From contig CANDNA010000007.1 of assembly GCA_947385955.1 (NCBI GenBank), positions 80,748-144,747 of the forward strand: DNA of 64,000 bases. Reading direction: 5' to 3'. This DNA comes from an uncultured Clostridia bacterium (lineage in GTDB: Bacteria > Bacillota > Clostridia > Lachnospirales > Lachnospiraceae). The first letter of the stretch is position 1. Each line of letters begins with the position of its first letter. The translations under genes and the position numbers were made by a program. The notes beneath the pieces are model-generated. The model was not told where the DNA came from and did not search any database. It saw only the letters and a program-made list of their open reading frames with translations. Shown one piece after another: positions 58,674-64,000 of this stretch.

Positions 58674-59037
58674 TGGGACAGGGATTGCGGAAAAGATAAA
58701 GAAGATGGCGGTGGAAGCGCAGGAAGCCCGGAAACCGGTATACATATATTATGGAAAGGTCATTTCCCTGGCGCCGCTTAAGATCAGTGTGGAACAGAAA
58801 ATGCTGCTTGGTGAAAAGCAGCTTGTTTTAACAAGGAATGTAACAGATTTTTCTGTAAGGGTCACTGTAAAAAGGGCAGCAGAAAAAGAAGGCTCTGCAT
58901 CATCCGGTGAAATGGATGCGGAAGAAATGCAGATCACGGTTCATAACGGCCTGGAAATCGGTGAGGAAGTCATACTGATAAGGCAGCAGGAGGGGCAGAA
59001 ATTTATTGTAGCTGACCGGATTGGAGGCGGATCATGA
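58666..59037 (+). CDS. xkdR: DUF2577 baseplate protein (XkdR-like)
   Basis: This protein of 123 residues resembles XkdR/DUF2577: VYIYYGKVISLAPLKISVEQ, KQLVLTRNVTDFSVRVTVKR and IGEEVILIRQQEGQKFIVAD, an OB-fold-like beta barrel probably at the spike base. TTG at 58666 is chosen since GGGGAGG (58651-58657) is 8 bases upstream. It overlaps the genes on both sides. Confidence 0.85.
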   Translation: MADGTGIAEKIKKMAVEAQEARKPVYIYYGKVISLAPLKISVEQKMLLGEKQLVLTRNVTDFSVRVTVKRAAEKEGSASSGEMDAEEMQITVHNGLEIGEEVILIRQQEGQKFIVADRIGGGS

Positions 59038-59438
59038 TTCCTTCCACAGTGGGATTTCTGGACAAAGAATTTAAGATCAGAGAGAAGCCGGATCTGACGT
59101 ATCAGATGCACAGGGAGGATAACCTTGCCAGAGGATATGTGGACGGGCTGGAAGCGGTAAAACAGGCGATTTATAAGATCATCATGACAGAGCGCTATCA
59201 GTACATTATGTATTCATGGAATTATGGGATTGAACTTGGTGACTTGTTTGGGGAGCCTGTTACCTATGTGTGTCCGGAACTGAAGCGGCGTATCACGGAA
59301 GCGCTGCTTTGTGACAGCCGGATCAAAAGTGTGGATGGGTTTACATTTGATTTTCCGCAGAAAGGGGTTGTGCATGTGTCATTTACAGCACATACCGTCT
59401 TTGGGGATACGCAAGGGGAAAGAGAGGTGAATTTTTAA
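59034..59438 (+). CDS. xkdS: DUF2634 baseplate wedge protein (XkdS, gp25-like)
   Basis: This 134-residue protein matches the gp25/lysozyme-like baseplate family: DNLARGYVDGLEAVKQAIYK, IIMTERYQYIMYSWNYGIEL and FDFPQKGVVHVSFTAHTVFG. It anchors the sheath to the baseplate. Four-base overlaps join it to xkdR and the baseplate J gene. Confidence 0.9.
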   Translation: MIPSTVGFLDKEFKIREKPDLTYQMHREDNLARGYVDGLEAVKQAIYKIIMTERYQYIMYSWNYGIELGDLFGEPVTYVCPELKRRITEALLCDSRIKSVDGFTFDFPQKGVVHVSFTAHTVFGDTQGEREVNF

Positions 59439-60637
59439 TGTATGAAAAAGTGACTTATGAAACGATCCTTGACCGGATGCTTGGCCGTGTGCCGGATAAA
59501 CTGGACAAGCGGGAAGGTTCTGTGATCTGGGATACCCATTCACCGACTGCGATTGAACTTCAGATCCTTTATATGGAACTGGATGCCATCCTGCGGGAGG
59601 CCTACGGGGATACCGCCTCAAGGGAATTTCTGATCCTGCGGTGCAGGGAACGGGGAATCACCCCATATCCGGCCACAAAAGCAGTTTTAAAGGGCCGATT
59701 TACACCGCCGGAGGTTGATGTGACCGGAAAACGGTTTAATATCGGTACGGTAAACTATAGAGTGGATGAAAAAACAGCGGATGGTGAATATTCTGTGCAG
59801 TGTGAAGCGGACGGGATCATCGGGAACCAGTATTTGGGGCCGATGATTCCGATTGAGTATATTGACAGACTGGAAACGGCAGAATTGACCGAGGTTTTGA
59901 TTCCCGGTGAGGAGGAAGAAGAAACAGAGGAGCTTCGGAAGCGTTATTTTAAAAGTTTCGATGAAAAGTCCTTTGGCGGAAACCGGTCTGATTATATGGA
60001 AAAGACCAATGCGATTCCGGGAGTTGGTAAAACAAAAGTTACAAGGGTCTGGAACGGGGATATTTCTCCGGCTGACATGATCCCAAAAGAAGGTGTTACA
60101 GCATGGTACAACGAAATCAGGGAAACGCTGACCGGGGATCCGGCTGTCTGGCTGACTTCCGTTTACAGGGCAGCAGCGGAAAAGAAGCTGACAACCGGCG
60201 GTACGGTCCTTTTGACGATCATCAATTCAGAATATGGAGCTGCATCGGATGCATTGGTGAGGGCAGTACAGAATGAAATAGACCCGGAGGAAAATGCGGG
60301 GGATGGGTACGGATTTGCCCCCATAGGGCATGTGGTAGCAGTCAGGAGTGTGACGGAAGTTTCCATTATGATAAAAACCCGGATTACGTTTGAAGTGGGA
60401 TATGACTGGAACAGGCTTCAGAGTGCGATTGATTCAGCGGTATCGGACTATTTACTGGAGCTTCGGAAAGCCTGGGCGGATGCTCCATACCTGATTGTAA
60501 GAATCCGGCAGATAGAAGCAGCTATTTTGAATGTAACAGGGGTTGTGGATATTGAGGATACTTTACTGAATGGAGAGGAAAGCAATCTGGTACTGGGTCC
60601 GTATGAGATTCCTGTGTATGGAGGTATCAGCGAATGA
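59438..60637 (+). CDS. xkdT: Baseplate J-like protein (XkdT)
   Basis: This 399-residue protein is a baseplate wedge of the gpJ/gp47 family: RVPDKLDKREGSVIWDTHSP at the N-terminus, FLILRCRERGITPYPATKAV, EETEELRKRYFKSFDEKSFG-like GGNRSDYMEKTNAIPGVG, and a C-terminal NGEESNLVLGPYEIPVYGG. Overlaps with its neighbours are one and four bases. Length is typical. Confidence 0.93.
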   Translation: MYEKVTYETILDRMLGRVPDKLDKREGSVIWDTHSPTAIELQILYMELDAILREAYGDTASREFLILRCRERGITPYPATKAVLKGRFTPPEVDVTGKRFNIGTVNYRVDEKTADGEYSVQCEADGIIGNQYLGPMIPIEYIDRLETAELTEVLIPGEEEEETEELRKRYFKSFDEKSFGGNRSDYMEKTNAIPGVGKTKVTRVWNGDISPADMIPKEGVTAWYNEIRETLTGDPAVWLTSVYRAAAEKKLTTGGTVLLTIINSEYGAASDALVRAVQNEIDPEENAGDGYGFAPIGHVVAVRSVTEVSIMIKTRITFEVGYDWNRLQSAIDSAVSDYLLELRKAWADAPYLIVRIRQIEAAILNVTGVVDIEDTLLNGEESNLVLGPYEIPVYGGISE

Positions 60638-61251
60638 TCAGAGAGATTGACCTTGTTTCCTATCTGCCTCCGTTTATGGCGCAGTATAAAGAAATCCGTG
60701 CCGCTCTGGAGGCGGAAAATCCGGAATTTAAAATCCTGTGGGAGGCGGCGTCCCGGACTCTGTACAATGAATTTATAGAAACGGCTGATGAATCCGGAAT
60801 TGCCCGTTTCGAAACCATCCTGAAGATATTCCCGTCAAAAGAGGATACCCTTGCGTCAAGGCGGAAAAAAGTACAGACAAGGTGGATCAGTGTACTTCCC
60901 TATACGGAGAGGATGCTTCTTGAAAAGCTGGTTGTTTTATGCGGCAGTCACAATTTTACATTGGTTAAAAAATATGAGTGTTACCGGATTGAGCTGGGGG
61001 TCAGTCTGGAATTGTATGGCCAGGTGGAAGAGCTGGAACATATGATTGGAGTCATGCTTCCCTGCAATATGGTCGCTGTGATTCAAAACACTATTAATAT
61101 AGAAACGGAAGGTTCTGCAGACATTGCCACAGGGGTATGTTTTGTAGAATGCTTTTTGGTTACGAATGACAGCAGGGAAAAAACAGAAGTAAATGGCTCT
61201 GCCCTGTATGGAGGGAGTTTTGTAAACACGGCACATGTGACAATTATATAG
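60634..61251 (+). CDS. xkdU: YmfQ/DUF2313 baseplate protein (XkdU)
   Basis: This 205-residue protein begins IDLVSYLPPFMAQYKEIRA and has TLASRRKKVQTRWISVLPY and EELEHMIGVMLPCNMVAV, patterns of XkdU/YmfQ proteins that link wedge to fibre. The start overlaps xkdT by four bases and the fibre gene follows 24 bases later. Confidence 0.9.
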   Translation: MIREIDLVSYLPPFMAQYKEIRAALEAENPEFKILWEAASRTLYNEFIETADESGIARFETILKIFPSKEDTLASRRKKVQTRWISVLPYTERMLLEKLVVLCGSHNFTLVKKYECYRIELGVSLELYGQVEELEHMIGVMLPCNMVAVIQNTINIETEGSADIATGVCFVECFLVTNDSREKTEVNGSALYGGSFVNTAHVTII

Positions 61252-61275
61252 ATTCTGAGGAAAGGAAGGAGAAAA

Positions 61276-62460
61276 GTGGCAGAATTTTCAAAACTTATCA
61301 TAACAAAAAAAGGGCAGGCACTGATTGCCAAATTAATTGCAGGAACGGGCAGTATGGAATTTACCAGAGTTTCCACATCGGATGCGGTGTATGGGCAGGA
61401 AGAACTGGAAGATCTGACAGCTCTTTCTGGTATCAGGCAGACAAGCCTGATTTCCAAAATCGTAAGAAGCAATGAGGTGGCAATCAAAATAGACACAGCG
61501 TTCCAGAATCTGGACCTGACAGCAGGCTATTATATGCGGACATTGGGCTTATATGCTGCTGATCCGGAGGAAGGTGAAATCCTGTATGCAGTGACGACGG
61601 AGACTTCCGGGAACTGTTATATGCCGCCCTATAACGGCGTCACGGTTTCCGGCGCATATGTGCAGCTTATTACGACAGTGGGGAATGCCGACAGTGTTTC
61701 TCTGGAAGTGGATGCGGCAGCAACCGCTACGATTGGGAATATACGGGATCTGCGGGACAATCTGGACAGGGTATCTGTCCGCTTTGATGAGACTGAACCG
61801 GAAGTACGGGAGAATATACAGTCACAGGATACACTGGGAATCATTCTGAGAAAAGTACATAAGTGGCTGGCCGATTTGAGAGGCGGCGCTTTTTCTGCCG
61901 TGGCCAACAACTGTACCACCGCTGAAGAAGGTCATGTATTGGATGCCCGTCAGGGAAAGATATTACAGGAAGGAGTAGAAGAAATTCGAATTGAAGTGAC
62001 TGAAGTAAACAGCATCGTGGATCAGTTAAAAAAATCTGTAGCTGACGGGAAAGCCCTGATCGCGTCGGCGATAACCAGCAAGGGGGTAAGCACGGCAGCA
62101 GGCGCTGAGTTTGATACAATGGCGAACAATATTAAAGGTATTTCAACCACTCCCCACATAGAGAGTGTATCAGGCTCAGGAAGCTATTCTGTGAATTACG
62201 ATGATAACCAGGACCGGCGTTTTACCGGTTCTTTTTCTGTCAGTCTGGGTGTGGTGGCCGGAAAGTCTGTAGTAGGGGTGTGCATTTCCGATGCAACAAC
62301 AAATACGGAACCGCAAGGATATCTTGCAACACGCGAAAGACGTACCTGGGTATCTTCGTGGAATCAGAGTACTGCCACGGTATCTTTCTATTTCCATTGG
62401 AATTGTAAGTTCAGAGGTACGATGCACTGTTCGGTTACCCTGAGCGTTATTTATGCGTAA
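61276..62460 (+). CDS. Tail fibre protein
   Basis: This 394-residue protein has a DUF3751-like fibre N-terminus (FSKLIITKKGQALIAKLIAG, YYMRTLGLYAADPEEGEILY), a coiled-coil middle with TAEEGHVLDARQGKILQEGV, and a beta-rich Ser/Thr/Trp C-terminus (SGSGSYSVNYDDNQDRRFTG) likely to bind the cell surface. The GTG at 61276 has GGAAGGAG upstream. No chaperone gene follows, which suggests a self-folding fibre. Confidence 0.85.
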   Translation: MAEFSKLIITKKGQALIAKLIAGTGSMEFTRVSTSDAVYGQEELEDLTALSGIRQTSLISKIVRSNEVAIKIDTAFQNLDLTAGYYMRTLGLYAADPEEGEILYAVTTETSGNCYMPPYNGVTVSGAYVQLITTVGNADSVSLEVDAAATATIGNIRDLRDNLDRVSVRFDETEPEVRENIQSQDTLGIILRKVHKWLADLRGGAFSAVANNCTTAEEGHVLDARQGKILQEGVEEIRIEVTEVNSIVDQLKKSVADGKALIASAITSKGVSTAAGAEFDTMANNIKGISTTPHIESVSGSGSYSVNYDDNQDRRFTGSFSVSLGVVAGKSVVGVCISDATTNTEPQGYLATRERRTWVSSWNQSTATVSFYFHWNCKFRGTMHCSVTLSVIYA

Positions 62461-62490
62461 GTGCAGTACAGGAAGGGGGTGTATCAATAA

Positions 62491-62814
62491 ATGGATGAAT
62501 TAAACCGGGAAGATCATGACGCCATACATGATGAGTATGCCAAACGGATGGATGCAGAGAATGCGAGGCAGAACAAACGTCTTGACCTGCTGGAAGGGAC
62601 AGTGCGCCAGATCAATTCCCTGACGGTTTCCATTGAAAAAATGGCGGTTAACATGGCAAATATGCTGGAGGAGCAAAAAAGGCAGGGAGAACGTCTGGAT
62701 GAGCTGGAAAAAGAGCCTGCAGAAACCCTGCGGCAGATTAAAATGTCTGCGGTTACTGCACTTGTGGGTACTGTTGTAGGCGCTGTCGTAACGGCGGTGC
62801 TGATGCTTTTATAA
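62491..62814 (+). CDS. xhlA: XhlA-like haemolysin/holin partner
   Basis: This 107-residue protein has a long coiled coil (ENARQNKRLDLLEGTVRQIN; MLEEQKRQGERLDELEKEPA) and one C-terminal membrane helix (VTALVGTVVGAVVTAVLML). This is the layout of PBSX XhlA, which works with a holin to release endolysin. GGAAGGGGG lies upstream of the ATG at 62491. Confidence 0.8.
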   Translation: MDELNREDHDAIHDEYAKRMDAENARQNKRLDLLEGTVRQINSLTVSIEKMAVNMANMLEEQKRQGERLDELEKEPAETLRQIKMSAVTALVGTVVGAVVTAVLMLL

Positions 62815-62831
62815 GAAAGGAAGGAAAATTT

Positions 62832-63053
62832 ATGAAAAAAATTGACTGGGCAAGGAAACTGACAAGCCGGAAATTCTGGGCCGCGGTGATCGGCTTTGTA
62901 ACGCCGGTCATGACACTGGCGCAGGTGCCGGAAAACACGGCGGTGCAGGTGACGGCCATTATTATGGCCGGGGGCACACTGATCGCTTACATAATCGGGG
63001 AAGGTATGACAGATGCGGCGGCTATTGGGACGCAGGAAGGAGGAGAGTCATGA
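62832..63053 (+). CDS. Phage holin
   Basis: This 73-residue protein has two membrane helices (about 13-30 and 38-57: FWAAVIGFVTPVMTLAQV; VQVTAIIMAGGTLIAYIIG) after a charged N-terminus (KKIDWARKLTSRK), as in phi29/LL-H-type holins. It forms membrane lesions at lysis. AAGGAAGGAAAA precedes the ATG. It overlaps the amidase gene by four bases. Confidence 0.88.
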   Translation: MKKIDWARKLTSRKFWAAVIGFVTPVMTLAQVPENTAVQVTAIIMAGGTLIAYIIGEGMTDAAAIGTQEGGES

Positions 63054-63781
63054 AAAACAGTATGGTAATTAATGTCCATGCCGGACATAACCCGGACGGG
63101 AAAACCGCCTGTGGCGCCGTAGGATTTCTCCGGGAATCTACGGAGGCCCGCCGGGTAAAGGATGAAGTGATAAGCCAGCTTCGGCAGCTTGGTCATACAG
63201 TCTATGACTGTACCTGCGAGAACGGGACAAGCCAGGCGGACGTGTTGAAAAAGATCGTGGCTGCATGTAACGCTCACAGGGCTGATCTGGATATTTCCAT
63301 TCATTTTAATTCCGGGGCAAAGGATTCTGCCGGAAACGGGAGAACCACGGGAACAGAGGCATATGTATTCGATAAAGGAGGAAAGGCTGCAGAGTACGCA
63401 GAAAAAATATGCAGGGATATTTCCAGCGCCGGGTTCAGGAACCGGGGAGTGAAAGAGAATAAAAGCCTGTATTTCCTGAAGAATACAAGTGCGCCGGCGG
63501 TTCTGGTGGAATGCTGCTTTGTGGATGACCGGGATGATGCCCAGTGTTATGATTATCTGAAGATGGCCGGGGCCATTGTATATGGCATTACAGGAAAAGA
63601 ATGTACAGACGCAGGGAAGCATGATACGAAAGATGAAAGTCTTGCCGGTACGCCTTCCGGAACCGGCAGGCAGCTTTCAAGGGTACAGGTGGGGGCATAT
63701 TTTGTTCCGGAAAATGCGGCCAGGCTGCGGGACCGGCTTAGGGCTGCCGGATTCACGGATGCGATTGTGGTTAAGGCGTAA
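63050..63781 (+). CDS. N-acetylmuramoyl-L-alanine amidase endolysin with SPOR-like tail
   Basis: This 243-residue lysin has an Amidase_3 domain (1-175): VINVHAGHNPDG (zinc His), RESTEARRV (zinc Glu), DISIHFNSGA (zinc His) and APAVLVECCFVDD (catalytic Glu). After a linker, a SPOR-like repeat (LSRVQVGAYFVPENAARLRD, LRAAGFTDAIVV) would bind denuded glycan. It cuts the amide bond between MurNAc and the peptide stem. The start overlaps the holin gene, and an intrinsic terminator follows. Confidence 0.92.
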   Translation: MKNSMVINVHAGHNPDGKTACGAVGFLRESTEARRVKDEVISQLRQLGHTVYDCTCENGTSQADVLKKIVAACNAHRADLDISIHFNSGAKDSAGNGRTTGTEAYVFDKGGKAAEYAEKICRDISSAGFRNRGVKENKSLYFLKNTSAPAVLVECCFVDDRDDAQCYDYLKMAGAIVYGITGKECTDAGKHDTKDESLAGTPSGTGRQLSRVQVGAYFVPENAARLRDRLRAAGFTDAIVVKA

Positions 63782-63789
63782 TATGACAA

Positions 63790-63827
63790 GGGAGGATAAA
63801 ATGATTTGATGATATCCTCCCTTTTTT
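63790..63827 (+). terminator. Terminator of the late/lysis operon
   Basis: GGGAGGATA (63790-63798) pairs with TATCCTCCC (63813-63821) and six T residues follow. Confidence 0.9.
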
Positions 63828-63863
63828 GATGTGTTTGGGAGGAAAAATGCGGCATGAATGGTA

Positions 63864-63892
63864 TTGAATGTGATAAAAATTTTTTGTAGAAT
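63864..63892 (+). promoter_or_regulatory. Promoter near the window end
   Basis: TTGAAT (63864-63869) and TAGAAT (63887-63892) are 17 bases apart, after the lysis-operon terminator and ahead of a ribosome site at 63916-63922. It probably drives a gene in the right prophage arm outside this window. Confidence 0.6.
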
Positions 63893-63927
63893 AAATACAT
63901 TCAAATGTGTTGGTTAAAGGAGATACT

Positions 63928-64000
63928 ATGAAAGTCGTAATACTACTATAGCAATCCAATATTATACTGCACCTGCTTGACATAGGGTTTATGATAGAGT
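63928..64000 (+). other. Start of an unresolved right-arm gene or leader peptide
   Basis: AAAGGAGA is followed by an ATG at 63928 that reads seven codons (MKVVILL) and stops at TAG (63949-63951). The same frame then stays open to the window edge (CAA onward). It could be a leader peptide, a decayed gene start, or a reading frame with an in-frame TAG. Confidence 0.3.

Noticed and set aside
1..64000. tRNA or rRNA genes
   Set aside because: No cloverleaf-like sequence or rRNA signature was noticed by eye; the integration site is a protein gene rather than a tRNA. A tRNAscan run would settle this.

Overview
The window reads as the chromosome of a Clostridia bacterium, most likely Lachnospiraceae. 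This is inferred from strong GGAGG ribosome sites, frequent TTG/GTG starts, the protein style, and the pairing of a VTC-domain protein with a DUF4956 protein. A large prophage with a contractile tail is inserted, and its right end lies beyond base 64000.

Host part (1 to about 20.72 kb). Bases 1-13.4 kb are a cell-surface polysaccharide locus: five family-2 glycosyltransferase genes (the first cut by the window edge), a phosphohexomutase, a GtrA-like flippase, a VTC/DUF4956 pair, a polyprenyl-phosphate sugar-1-phosphate transferase and an LCP-family ligase. Next come glmS (amino-sugar supply), a convergent MATE transporter, an HtrA-like protease and a ClpX-type unfoldase with an extended N-terminus. 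An M23 peptidase gene follows and is cut just after its first zinc-ligand motif by the prophage.

Prophage left arm (20.72-31.6 kb). A large serine recombinase, a soluble/membrane two-gene cassette, a NYN-domain nuclease with a structured leader and a LexA/CI-type repressor all lie on the minus strand. Divergent promoters with palindromic operators separate them from a Cro-like gene. A run of very small genes follows in which plus-strand genes repeatedly meet minus-strand genes tail to tail with overlaps. A HicAB toxin-antitoxin pair and a candidate small RNA close this arm.

Replication and modification (31.6-39.1 kb): an HUH-type Rep, a degenerate RNase H-like protein, an HD hydrolase, a helicase-methyltransferase fusion, a C5-cytosine methyltransferase, a PAPS-reductase-family protein and an ArpU/RinA-like late regulator.

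Structural region (39.2-63.8 kb). Terminases and portal come first, then a MuF protein fused to a zinc-metallopeptidase-like toxin domain with a candidate immunity gene. Two collar-type genes, scaffold, capsid and connectors follow. An HK97-gp10-like gene is split by a 1371-nt group I intron carrying a ribbon-helix-helix gene and an HNH/AP2 endonuclease. PBSX/Xkd-like sheath, tube, a tail chaperone with a -1 frameshift, tape measure, LysM protein, hub, baseplate and fibre follow, then XhlA-like protein, holin and amidase. The layout indicates a temperate PBSX-like myovirus with several accessory modules. All assignments come from reading motifs; no database search was run.
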